Positions 29,630-42,300 of a stretch of 64,000 nt of DNA are shown here, in pieces. The stretch's first letter is position 1. The number at the start of each line of letters is the position of its first letter. The stretch comes from Eudorina sp. 2006-703-Eu-15 (lineage: Eukaryota; Chlorophyta; Chlorophyceae; Chlamydomonadales; Volvocaceae). The position numbers and the translations under genes were made by a program. Under the pieces are notes generated by a model. The model ran no database searches. It had not been told where the DNA came from and worked only from the letters and a program-made list of their open reading frames with translations. Where the stretch lies: positions 388,452-452,451 of the forward strand of contig BDSI01000106.1 in the NCBI GenBank assembly GCA_003117195.1, written 5' to 3'.

Positions 29630-32600
29630 GGGCGGCGGAGGCGGCGTGGCACCACAACCGCCCGCCGGGGGTGCCTGGGTGTTGGGGGGGGGGGGGGGGA
29701 ACGGGGGGGGGAGAACAAACGAGATGCCCAATTGTAATCTATTGTCGTGTTGAAGCGTGGCGAAGCGCAACGTAACGTAGGCCGCGTCGTTGTTCCGCCG
29801 GATGCGCGTATGTGCGGAAGGGTCCAGATGCTTCGTGCTGCTTCGTGGACGTGCTGCAGGGCTTGAACGGACCAAATGTCATTGAATGGAGACAAAGGCT
29901 GTTGGATTTTATCCGGAGTGTCCCACAAACATTACTTCTCACGCCACCATTCGGTTTGTGGGAGGGCAGGGGTTACCGCCCGAGCTGGTGCAGTAGTCGT
30001 TGGCGGGGGACGCGGGTGGACTGGCGTCGGCTGCGCCATCGTGTGCACGATCCCTGGGTGCATCCCCTCGCGGCTGGGGACCTAGGGGGTAGTGCGAACG
30101 ACCGCAGCGGGCCAACCGCCTAGCGCGCCGTCCCCCGTCTGCATATCGACAGTTGGTTGGTGTGTGGGTGGGTTGGCGCGTTGTTTCTTGCACGAGGCAC
30201 TGCGTCGTAACCCATTATTACCTCACCCAGGGAATGCCGACGAGCGTCGACGGACTTCATTGTCTGCAATGTCTCTCTGCACGGTCCGCACTGTCATTCT
30301 TCTGATGTGTCATGCGATGGAGGTGCTGGCGGGGTTTGTGAGGTGCCTCTGCCTGGCTGCCAAGCTGCCTGGCTGCCAGCGCCTCTGCCTGCCGCTTTTG
30401 TCCGAAACCATCGCACAACGGTCCAACGGTCCGTACGGCGCTCGCCAGTGACTCGCGAGCAGTGAGGTTCTCGGCATCACGCTCGTCATTCATCCACGTC
30501 CCGGTCGCCCGGTCGACCCCGGGAAGGGGTTCACAGATATGCGGTTAGCAATACTGTTACCAAACCGTTCCAAGTAATGGAATCAGTTGCGGTCAAGACA
30601 TGTTGCGGTGTTGTGTGCCATTCTGAGTCGTGCGTCGTGCGTGCAGGCAAAGGCATGATGAAGAAAGAATCCAGCCGTTGATGGGACATGTGTGTGTGTT
30701 ACATGGTTGGGGGTGCATAACCCCATACCTGTACAACTACCCGTACGAGCCGTTGGCCCAAGGGCACGCAAAAACGCCTAAACGCACACGCATGACAATG
30801 CACTAGCAGAGAGACTACTACCGTCCGAAAGGGACAATGTGAAGGGATTCAGGGGACCACCCAGAAAGGGTCGTCGTGCACGCCGAGCTATCAGGTGTTA
30901 ATATGTTACAGCTGACCCCGCCGAGTTATGAGGTGTTGTTGTATAGTGATCGTTACAAGGCGGACCCGAGTCCCGACCGGGTATTGTTGTCACGGGGTCA
31001 TATTCTGTTGCACGGTCTGCATCCGCTGCTGGGACCGGCAGCTTCCCGTGTACCACCACCTTCTGGGTGGCCCGGGTTCGTTTTTCAGGGTGTCTTTCTT
31101 TTTTCAATGTTACCACCACCCGGCATCTGCGCGGCCTCGCGCAGGTGCGGGCCCGGGTGCCCTCGCCCGTGTCCTCTCACCGGCTGCCGGATGCGATCAC
31201 TCAGGGTTTGAGGGTTCTGTGGACGTTGGATCCCTTTTCGGGGTCCGCTGTAACGTTCATTCAATTCATGCATCCATTCCTTCGTTACAAGGTGGAGCCC
31301 GAGTCCCGAGGGACCGTAGGGTTGTCATGCGCCTTCTTCATTCCGCGGCACACAGCGGTTGTCCCCACAGGGAATCACCCGAGAGATCCGACCCGGCAAC
31401 AACAGCGAGGGGCGGTGGGTGGGTGGACCTGGCTGCGGGCTGCGACAGTGGCGGCCGTGGCAGCGCGCCTCCGGTAGAGAGCCCAGGCGGGGGCCCATCA
31501 TCGAGAGCAGCTCGCCATCGTTTTCTCATCGTGTCGGGTAACGGACCACCGGTGCCGCCCGCCACCGCTGATGTGCTGACGCGACTTGCCGCTGACGGCG
31601 GTGCGCATGCTGTACAAGTGCTGTCGAGGATGGGGGCGCAATGGTGGTGACGATGGGGGCGGCGGTGTCAGAAGCACGCAGCTGTGGTGCTGCTGGCGGC
31701 GTACGGCGCATTCGGGTGCCAGCACCGGCCAAGTGCTGTACCTGTGTCTGTGCTGCCCGGTGGCGTCGTACTGCAGTGCGTTCCGCACGCACGGCGACAC
31801 ACTCCGCAGCCAGACCGGCCCATCATTAGAGCTTGGACGACATCTCACTTCACCGGCAGCCCTCCACCCCACCTCCCGGCAGTGGGCCGAGCTTTTCTGA
31901 GCGGCATGCAGCCGATTCGTCACGGATACACGGTAAGAGCTGCAGGACTTGGCAGGACCCGACACCGACACTTTCCGCTTTCCGCCCTCTGTGTCCCAAC
32001 TCCAACAAGCCCTCAACCAACCCCTGTGAACCCGCCGCAGGTCCACCCGGCTGTCCTCATCAGAGGCCCCCCTTTTTGTCAATAAAGACAGCGAAATCGC
32101 GGAGCCCTCCCCCCCACCCCCACCTGCGCGTCGCACACAGACACGCGGTTTCATGGCAGCTACCGTGTACCCCTCGGACTGCACTCACACTGCTGCCTCG
32201 CTTGCCACCGACGAATGAAAACACACAGGGTTGCATCCCTGGTCCGGAAAACGGCGGGAACGTGCAGCCACCTCGGGCCGCATCCCGTCCTCCGCGCTCC
32301 GCCCGTCGGAGGGGCCCCGAACCGCATTGCCGCGCGGTGCAGTGGTGCAGTGGCCTCACCCGACGAGTCAGTGCAGTCAAGCAGGCGGCCATGGTGACGT
32401 CCCACACAATCAGATCCAACGACCACTGCGCGCCATGTCACACGCTATAACGTACGCTCATTCATTCATTCATTCATCCATGTCACACGCCGCCGCTCAG
32501 TAAGACGGCACCGCGCCGCGCGATCGAAGTTGGACGGTCGCGTTGCGGCGCGCTGGAGGGCTCCATCCCTTGGGGAGCAGCGCGCCGGGCGGCCCTCGAT

Positions 32601-33316
32601 GCGGGAAAGAACAGTCCCGCCTTCAGTCGCGCGCGACAGTCAAGAGTGAAGCCGCATGCGTACCACCCAGCGCGAGCGGGACCCGGGTACGCGCCCCCGA
32701 ATGATCAATTGGCATTGTTCCTTGGCAGCTCATTCGTTGAGCGCGCTCTTCCTGCTTTCCCGGGCTCTGAACCGGGTGCAACATAGCCCTCCCGATAGTC
32801 GCAGCTGGGCCAAATAATCCACAACTGGGACTGGGGCCCACTGGCTCGAACCTTCAGAACGAAGCCATCACAACAGTAAGTGACAGCGGCCAACCTGCGT
32901 CAACCCTCCATTGCAAGATGTCCGTATGGTTTGGTCCAACGCAGCAGCTGCGCCATCTCTGCTTCCCGTAGCTCAACGCAACCTACAGAACGCGACAACG
33001 CGGTCTTACCCAGTGAGGCCTGACACGGTTCGCCAGCGTGGGGTGTCGCACGCCGGGGGGCACCGGCAGGCACAACTCACCCGGCATCGCGCCCCTCGGT
33101 GCTCACCTCACCTCACCTCCGTACATGTGCGCACGCCCACCTCGCAACGTAACGTTGCTCTTTCCATTCGCAGCATCTCTCTAGGGAACTGGACGAGATA
33201 TGCCACGTGGATGGATCTCGCTTTGCCGTAAAGCTACACCTCACCCCTGTCACTCCACGGCCCGCGAACAGTGCACCCGTGCGGCCGCCTCGAAAATTCG
33301 CCCTCCGACGCACCTG
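29630..33316. other. Intergenic, no supported gene
   Basis: A 3.7-kb gap between MTP copy 2 and the ankyrin-kinase gene. Open frames at 31498-32184 (minus) and 31833-32450 (plus) overlap each other, have no domains and look like products of GC-rich composition. A run of about 16 G residues sits at 29684-29700, one clear copy of the dispersed hairpin-TGTAA repeat at 31228-31262, and an (ATTC)n tract at about 32456-32478. Confidence 0.5.
31228..31262 (+). repeat. Dispersed hairpin-TGTAA repeat, copy 3
   Basis: GGATCCCTTTTCGGGGTCCGC is followed by TGTAACGTTCATTCAATTC. It has the same layout and tail as the copy at 24984. Confidence 0.65.
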
Positions 33317-36300
33317 TCACCCCGCCGGCCCCCCCGGCCCCGGCTCTGATCCCGGCTTCGGGAACTCGCGCCCCGCCACCTTCGCCAGCCGTTCCACCAC
33401 CTCCGCCATGGCGGGTCGCTCCTTGGGCTCCTCTGACAGACACGCCCCGACCAGGGCGCCCACCTCGGGGGCCACGTGGTCCGCAGCCAGGCACGGCGGC
33501 GCGCCGCCGACCACCGTTCGCTGCGCCACCAACTGCACGACGGTTGCAATTTTGTTGCCACGGGGCACGGACGTGACCCGCACCGGGATGCCAGGTCAGG
33601 CGAAGTGAGACCAAGGAAGCGGCCAAGGGAGCAAGGGGCTAACGAGCCAAATTATGGCCTCGATTGCAGCCGTGCTGCATGGAATACATCGCTTTCCGAG
33701 GATGGTCCAGGATGGCGGCCGATGGAGGCGCATGCAGGCGCGTGGCGGTGTACGTCACCGATTGCGCCCCTCGTACATACGGTTACATTACAGGCGTGGG
33801 GGGCAGCAGGGCCATATGCGTCACAGACGCACCTCGCCTGCGCGCCGCAGGCGCTGCTGGCTGGCCGCAGGACAGGCAGGGGCGGCGCGCACCGCCCCGT
33901 GTCCAGGCCAAGCCCCTGGGCGGCCGTGACTGACGGCATCCCCCGACGGCATCCCCCGACGGCGCGATACGGGACCGCCCCCACAAGCACCCCGAGGACG
34001 CCCCTACCTGCCTCCTCGAGCGCCATACTTACCGTGCGGCCAATAGCAGTACCGGCCAGCCAAGTGGGCATCCCAGCGCCGTACATCAAGAGGCCGCCCC
34101 CGAACATGCCTCTGTTGCAACCCCGACACCTAGCACACCCAGCACACACACCCAGCGAGCCACCCACCCCACCCCACCCCACCCATTTCTTTTTGCAATT
34201 TAACCCCACCCCACCCGCCCCACCCACCACATGCGGATGGATGCCGCCGTAGAGGCGGTCGTCCTCCCAGGTGGCCAGCTGGTAGAGGATAACGCCGAAG
34301 CTCCACACGTCCACCTGGACGGTTCGGGGTACCGTGTGACGATTGGTAAATAAATCCGGGCCCCGGGGCGGGCGGCAGGTGGGCAGTCAGGGGGGCTCGG
34401 GGGCTCGGGGCCGCAGGAGGCCCACCTGGGCCAATGGGACCGATAGGGCCAATGGGACCGATAGGGCCAATGGGACCGATAGGGCCAACTTGTTTTTGCC
34501 GGCGGGTTGCGCAACCGCGGGTTTGTCGGTCCGTCGTTGACCAGGGAGAGGAGGACACCGTTTGTGGCCGCCATTGCAACGGCAGCGTGGCAAGATTGCC
34601 GAGGCCCAACCCGCGCGCTGACTGCGCAGCCAGTCGGCCATTATCTGATTCTCGGATCGCCTAGGGCCTCTCCACATCCTGCGCCACAAGGCGTATGTAG
34701 TTGTCTGGCTGACATTTAAGGAGTTTCCCATCTGGCATTCGTTGTGCGTCAGTTACCCTCCGAGTCCCTGCGGGCACCCCTCTGGATGGCTTCCCCGCCC
34801 CCGCGCACCTTGACGTCGAAGGACTGCCCCTGCAGCAGCTCCGGGGCCGTCCAATAGGGGTGGCCGTAGGCGGTCTCGTCGTCGGAGCTGTCCCCGCCCC
34901 GGGCGGTCTGGCTCAAGCCGAAGTCGCACAGCTGTGGGGGTGGGGACGTGGAGTGATGGGTGGCCGTGGGCGGGCCAGGGCCGGTGGGCGGGCACGCACG
35001 CCGCAAGGACCGATCGACCGCCCAGGTCCCGTCAGCATATTTCTTCAGCACGGCACGGTATCTCTGACGGCCCCCGGAGTAATGAGCATGAAGGAAGAAA
35101 TGATCTGTGCAACGGACCCCCAAAACGGTGCAACATCGGTGGGTACACCATGTACGGCGGCCCACCGCGATTTCACATGTCGTACATTACGGTTTCGGCC
35201 GTACGGTACGGCAGCCCCACCACGCGGCCCCACCAACACCCGTGGCCGCACCGATAGGCCCACCATCCAAACACACCTTCACGTCGAGCTTGTTGGTCAG
35301 CAAGACATTGTCTGCGGGTGAAGAAGTCGCGGCGGCGCGGGGCGGGGCGGGGTGAGGCGGGGTGAGGCGGGGCGGGAATGAAGCCCCATGGGTCGCTCCA
35401 AGTGCCGTGGGGTTGGATTGGGTTGGGTTGATCGACCGGGCCTTGCGGGGACAATCGGTCGTTTACGTTTGGGGAGTGTCCGAGTTCGCACCACCGCTTG
35501 ATCGGGCAGCAGCAGCAGCAGCAGCGCCGGGCGGAGCTGAGTGGTCGACAGAGATACAGGCGCCACTGCGTTTCAACGAGATAACCCAAACCGCCCCGAA
35601 TCCACCCGACCGGGTTGCAATCTACGTTACTTCAGTATCGCTGCGTGTGCTTGCGTGTGTGCGTATGTGCTTGCGTGCGTGTGAATCGTTACATATCTGC
35701 CGGGCCGACACTGGCCGAGGGCGCTAACCCGCCCCATACGGGAGACCGCCGAAGCACTCTCCCAGAGAACTGGGGAGGGGCGAGGAGACACAGCACGGGA
35801 CCACAAGGGTGCCGTACACCCGGGGCCTCTAGCCCCATCTAAAACGCGCCACGAGGTCAGGCACCAAGCCAGCCTGCCTATATAAAGCCGATCACGGGGC
35901 CAACGCAACAAAACCAGCAACCAGCAGAAGGCCAGGCACACACGGCAAAAAGGGGACCACGCAACGGGTCGAGCACTATGCAGGTGCAGGTGGCACGGCT
36001 CCGATCCTCCTGGAAAAGCAGTCACGGCCACGCGGTCCTTCCAGCACGTTCTTACGGTGCACAGGGCTGGGCAATCTGGCAGGTAGAGTACGCATAAAAC
36101 CACCACAAATAAAGCTGCGTGTGTGCGTGTGTGTGTGTGTGCGCGTGTCGGCAGGACCCCCTCCTTGCTTGCGTTACGGCGAGATTTGAGGTGGTTGGAT
36201 GTTACTGTGTCCGGACACCACCTCTAGCACGTCCTCACAGACCTCGACCACCGACCAGTCCGTCCCCGCAGCGGCAGCACCCCCTTACCCCCCCCTCCAT

Positions 36301-39300
36301 ACACACAGACTGTGCGGCTCGGTTATATCTTACACGCGAAGTTTGAGCCCCCCCCCCACACACACACACACCTCAACACACCCACCTGGCTTGAGGTCCC
36401 GATGGATGATGGGCCGCGATCCGTGGTGCAGGAACTGCAGGCCCTGGTGGCACGCAACACACGTTGGGACGATGAGCAAGACGCCCCACGTGACATATCA
36501 CGTCCATCGGCCAGTACATATCATTGAGCATCAGGAAGAGCACCGCATCAAAGGTTTCGGAGAGGCCGTTCCTCGCTCGGGGCCGTCTTCACTCCGCGGT
36601 ACGGCCTTTGCTTCCGCGCCGACCCGCCGCCGCGCGATGCGGCGGTTACGGTACACGATTGGGTGCACGGCGGTGACGCACCCGGGTCTATCTCGTAGCT
36701 GTGTACCAACCGCTGGGCAATCCCGGCCCCGCCAGATTCCCCCGCGCCCCGGCCCCCTCCAGGAGTACTAACGGTAATCGCACCTCGGCGATCTGCAGCG
36801 CGATCGAGAAGCGGTTCCGAGGGGTGAGGCGGGCGCGGCCGCTGGTGAGCAGCTTCTGCAGGTTGGTGTCGTACCTGTCGGGGGGGGGCCACCCGCACAG
36901 CACAGCACAGCACAGCACAGCAGCGCGCCGTTCGAGGACACCGAGGACTCGGCGCCGCGGGCAGGCGCACGGACAGCCATCACCGCCCTCCACCACCACC
37001 ACCACCACCACCCGCCACAGCGCGTGCGGCGCTATATGTGACATGTGGCTCACACACGGACGCACCCAGGCGCCAGAGCACTTGCAAGTGCATGCGGATG
37101 GGTGCCGTACTGTACAACGGGGAGTGTAACTGTACCCCGTCCGCTCTGGAGCCCAGTCGGCCTCACTCCCATCGACGCGCCACCCCACCTCTGGAACACC
37201 AGGCCGCGCTGGCCGTTCCGCAAGTCGACCGAGCCGATGAAGGTGGCGATGCGCTCGTGCGGGAAGAGGCCCTGCAGCACCGACAGCTCCTTCTCCAGGC
37301 TGCACTGCGCGCGCTCGCTGCGCTGGGGCTTGAGCTCCTTGACAGCCACCTGCGCGGCGGCGGCGGCGGCGGCGGCGCAGCGGGGCGGGGCGTGTCGGGG
37401 TCGTCGCGGGAGTGCGTTAGTGCGGGAGTGCTGGGGATGTGCAGGCCCGGCCGTCAGGGGCGTGAGGGGGCGCTCCGTCATGGAGAGCTATGGAGGTGGC
37501 CACAGGACCCCTGGAGGTGGCGTAGGGCCCCTGGATCCAGCTCCAGGAGCCCCTGGATCCAGCTCCTGGATCCAGCCCCTGGATCCAGCTCCTGGATCCA
37601 GCCCCTGGACCCAGCTCCAGGAGCCCCTGGATCCAGCTCCCGGGGCCCCTGGATCCAGCTCCCGGAGCCCCTGGATCCAGCTCCAGGAGCCCCTGGATCC
37701 AGCTCCAGGAGCCCCTGGATCCAGCTGGCGGGTCCTCCTGTTTCCCCCCTGGGACCCATGCACCCCACAGCCACCCGCACACCTTGGTGGACTGGTAGGT
37801 TGCGGCGTACACCAGCCCGAAGGAGCCCTCCCCCAGCGGCTTGTCCTCCAACAGCTTCACGTCCGCCAGTTTGACCACCCAGCTCCAGGGGCGCAGACCC
37901 GCCGCGGAGCCCCGCGACTCCGCGGCGGCGCGCGGCGCGGTCGTGCCGCCGCCGCCGCCGCCGCCGCCGCGACCGCCGCCGCCTCGAACGCTGCCGTACA
38001 GACTGTCGTGGGCGCCTGGCAGGACCGTGGAGTTGGTGGGGCCGATCGATTGAACCGTGTCGCGAACGCGGGGGTGGTGAGGGATGAGGTAGCAAGGAAC
38101 TTCCTTTGTGTTTGTCCTTACATTGATCCTGGTTGTGATGGTACAAGTTAAGAAAACGGGGCTGGGAAGTGGGGAGAATGGGCGAGTACGGTAGGTGAGC
38201 AGCAACCGCTCAACGTGACCGCCCCAGGGGGCCGCGGCCCAGCACTCATTCTCAACACACGGCAAAGCGAGGTTACGCGCAGAGGGCCGGAGGAGGGGGG
38301 AAAGCGAGGAAACCCTCAAACCCGATCCAAACCGCGGCGGGGTGCCATCAGCGCGTGCGACGCTGCAGAACCCGACAAGCGGAAGACACTCGGCCCCCGG
38401 GCGGGCTGCTCTGCACGCGGCCCACTCTTGGGGGCTGCGCGGGCCCCGCCCGCCTCACAACTACCGGCGACTCAGGCTCTACGGTGAGCGCAACCCCAGT
38501 CATGTGGGTGGAGGGGCCCCAACACCCACCCGCCCTCTCGACTCACTTTCACCGTGCCGGCGCGTCTCCGACGGCCCCTGCGAGGACTGCGCGGCGCGCT
38601 CGATGACGTCGTACACATCGTTGTGTTCGCTGCCGTACTGCAGCGTCCGCTTGCCGTCGCAGTCAGTGGCGCGGGGATCCAACCCTGGGAGCGCAAATAC
38701 CACAAATTAGTTAGTGTCTAGGGTTTCTTGCTAAACACAAATTAGTTAAGTGTCCCGGGTTTCTTGCCAAACTGCCAAACACAAGCATATGGTACGCGGG
38801 GCCACTGGCGCGCCTGGAGTTGGCAAAGCGTCGCGTCCGGATTCGTCAGCAGCATCGGCACACATGCTTCACACACCCGGCACGGCCACGGGCAACACTG
38901 CACGGCCAACCGGCACGGCCACGGGCAGCACGGCACGGACAGCACGGCCACGGGCAGCACGGCACGGACAGCACGGCACGGCCACGCACACCCAGCGGCC
39001 TCTGACGCTTTGGCGCAAGGAGCGCATCTACATGACATACGGTATGTCCCCGGCGGCACTCCCCGCGACACATGCACGCATACACACAGGCGCCGTACAG
39101 CAGCACAACGGCGCCGTACCATGCCGTACCTTGTTGCAGCAGCCACTCCACCACCCTCAGGTTACCCGCCGCGGCCGCCGTCATCAGCAGTGTACGGCCT
39201 CGCTCGTCCCGCACGTCCACCAGGTGTCGACCTCCTTTGCCCACCAGCAGCTGCAGGCACCGCGTCAGCGCCGCGTCCCCGCCTGCCGCCATCCGGTAGC

Positions 39301-42300
39301 CAGCTGCGGTAGGGCGGGGGCGGGAGGACGTACGACCCTTGGTGGACGGGGTCGCGAGGAGGGCAACGGCGTTCAGTCGATATGATCACCCTGCACTGCC
39401 GGAGGTATAACTTACAGTTCTACTGGTCTTCCTGACCTTAGAGCAGGCCCGGGACGACCCGTGGCCGGTGGCCGGTGGGGCCGGGAAGTCGCATCAATGC
39501 AGGCCAGCGAAATAAACCAGGAAGCGTTCCCTCAGGTCCCTGTTCCCGGTTCACCTACGCCCCAGCCTGCCACCTACGGAGGCCAGAGCCACCCGTGGTA
39601 GCAAGTGATGTAAACTATCATCTTCCGGGGTCCACTGTAACATCATGTATGCATCCTTTATGATAATACACCGTAACCAAGAGTAACAACCGGGTCCATC
39701 TTGTACCGGTCAACATGACAAACAGACGGCGCCCCCCAGACAACCCAGGCCCCTCCGCAGCCCAGCGCCCACCCGCCATCATGCAGGGCGTGCGGCCCTG
39801 GTAGGAGAACAGGTCAGGCGCAGCGCCCAGCTGCAGCAGCGCCTCCACCGCCGCCTCCTGCCCCGCCAGCGCCGCGAAGTGCAGCGCCGTCCAGCCGTCC
39901 ACGTCGGGCTCGTCGGGCGAGAAGCCCCGCTCCTCCACCAGCGCCGCCAGCGCCGCCACGTTGCCGGCCCAGGCGGCGAAGTGGAGGCTGGTCAGGGAGG
40001 GCTCCTGGGGGGAGGGGGAGGGAGGCAGGGGGGCGGGCAGGGGGAAGGAGGGCACGGCATGGAAGGGGGCCCAGGTCAGGGTCAGGGTCAGGGTCAGGGA
40101 GGGGTCCTGGGGGTTACATTGAAAAAAGGAATGAGGGTGGGTGGGTGGGAGGCAGGGGGGCGGGGGGGGGGAGCAGCGTCCCGCTTGGCTTGGACGGGCG
40201 CGGCAGGGTCAGGGTCGGGGAGGGCTCCTCAGGGGGGGAGCCAACACGTGTACACGTACCTAAGCGCTTGACAGTGTTGCGTTGGTCGGTGGGCAGGGCG
40301 CGCAAGGAGTGAACGCTTGTCCGTTGTGCCACGGGCGTGGTGGTGCCCGATGGTTGCCCCCCGCATGCGTCAAGTGCTGTACCCGATAGCCAATACCCGA
40401 CCCGTGAAGCAATAGAGGCTGCGGTGGAGGAAGAACGCTGCTGCTGGTTCCGGCGCAGCTTGTCAGTGTGCTTACGGTACATGGTAGGGGGACTGGGCCG
40501 CGAGATTCCGAGGAGCCCAGCTAGACCGTCGATGCCTCGTAATACGGTAGATGACAACGCCCGGTACCCAGGGTGCTTGTGTGCGGGCGGGCAAGCCCAC
40601 CAGCACGCTCGACGCTCCCTCCCTCGCCCGTCCCTGTCGAGCCCCGGCGGCTCGCCTTGCTGGGCCAGGGGTCGTCTTGCACCCCCCGGTGCTCCTCCGC
40701 CGCGATCAGCAGGTCGTCCACACAGCCGCAGTCCGGGGAGAAGCCGCTGCGGCCGCCTCGCAGCCTCAGCCGCCAGCCGGGCAGCTGCACGCCCACCACC
40801 AGCATCCGCGGCGGTGGTGGCGGCGCCGCCGCCAGGCCGCAGGCCGGCACCTCCGGGCTCGGCTCCGGGCGCAGCCCGTCCGCCAGCACCACCGGTGCGC
40901 CCCCTGCCGGTTGGCGGTGGTTGCAGCTAAGCAAAACAGAACATAACGGAACAGGACAGGACGCAACTATATGCGTAAATGACACACCCAAGTCCCGACC
41001 CGTGCGCGTGTGCCCCTGCAGGAGGGTGGCATAGCATAGGGCCCCACCCACCGTTCATGACCGCCAGCAGCGTGCCGCCGTACAGGTCCCACAGCACGCC
41101 CGCGCGGCCACCCGCCGTCGGCAGCTGCAGCTGCAGCGCCTTCACCCGCCTGCCGCCGCCACCGCCACCGCCCGCTCCTGACCCCGGCCCCACCACGCGG
41201 CCCTGTGCCACATCCACCAGCAGTGCCCCCGGCAGCGGCCCCTCGCTCCCGCCGCCCATCCACAGCCCCCCGCCAGCGGGTTGTAGCACGCCGCCGCCGC
41301 TGCCGCCGCCGCCGCCATCCGGCCCGACCTCCGCCAGCCCCAGCCACACGTGGCCGCCGCCCTTGGCCGGGTCCGCCGCGTCCGCATCCGGCGTCAGTTG
41401 GATCTCCAGGGCCGCCCAACGGACCCGCGGGTCGCGCGCCTGCTCCATCGCCAGCCAGAACGCGCGGTGGCGGTTCTCCCCGAGCGACCGGAACATGGGC
41501 CACCTGGCGTCTGGGTCGGCCGGGTCGGTGCCGGGGACGGCGGCCAGGAGCCCCCGAACGGAGCTCGGCGGCCCCGGGGCATCCGCGCGACCACCACCAC
41601 CGCCACCGCCACCACCACCACCACCGCCACCGCCACCACCGCCACCATCCGCAGAAGCTGCTGCGGGCAACGCCGCGGGGTGCCCCGGGCGGTCCTGCTG
41701 CCCCAGCTGCGCTACGCTGTTGGCGCTGCTGGCGGACGCCGCCGGCCGGACTCCGAAGCGCCGAGCCCGCCAGGCGTCCCGGGTGTTGGCACCGGACAAC
41801 GTCTGCGGGGGAGCCCGCCACCGCACCCGCGCGGGCCCACGATCGCCAGTTCACCGGGCGTTCGGTTCAGGAGGAATGAGCCGTGCGCGTGTGGAGTTGC
41901 GATGTGTGCGTGTTGTTGGAGGTGTTGTCATGCGCGATGCAGCCCCTCAGCCATTGCGAGCCGGATTTCCGCGCCGCCGGCGGGGCCGTGGTTGTGTCGC
42001 ACAGCCGGGGGACCCCTCCCGCCCGTCGAGGGGCACGCGCTACGGCGCACCAGTCAGCCCCTCCAGCCAGACCCTCCCTCCCCATCCTCCGGTCACCCCC
42101 ATCACCCCCCATCATCCCCCATCCACCCAGCAGCCCGATTCGGCTTTCTGTATCTATATTCTATCACCCCAGCAGCCCGGCCGCCCAGGTCTCACCAGGC
42201 TCTCCAGATCCAACGTCAGCTCGTCCACCACCGCTCGCCGCCGGCATCCCGCCGCCGCCGCCGCCGGCAGCCCCCTGTCGCCGCCGCCACCTGCCCCCGC

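Noticed and set aside
31498..32450. Overlapping frames of 228 codons (minus) and 205 codons (plus)
   Set aside because: Neither has a domain, splice-compatible partners or consistent codon bias, and they contradict each other.
40075..40104. GTCAGG tandem repeat as a possible interstitial telomere tract
   Set aside because: The unit is not the TTTTAGGG type expected for volvocine telomeres, and only four to five copies occur inside an intron.
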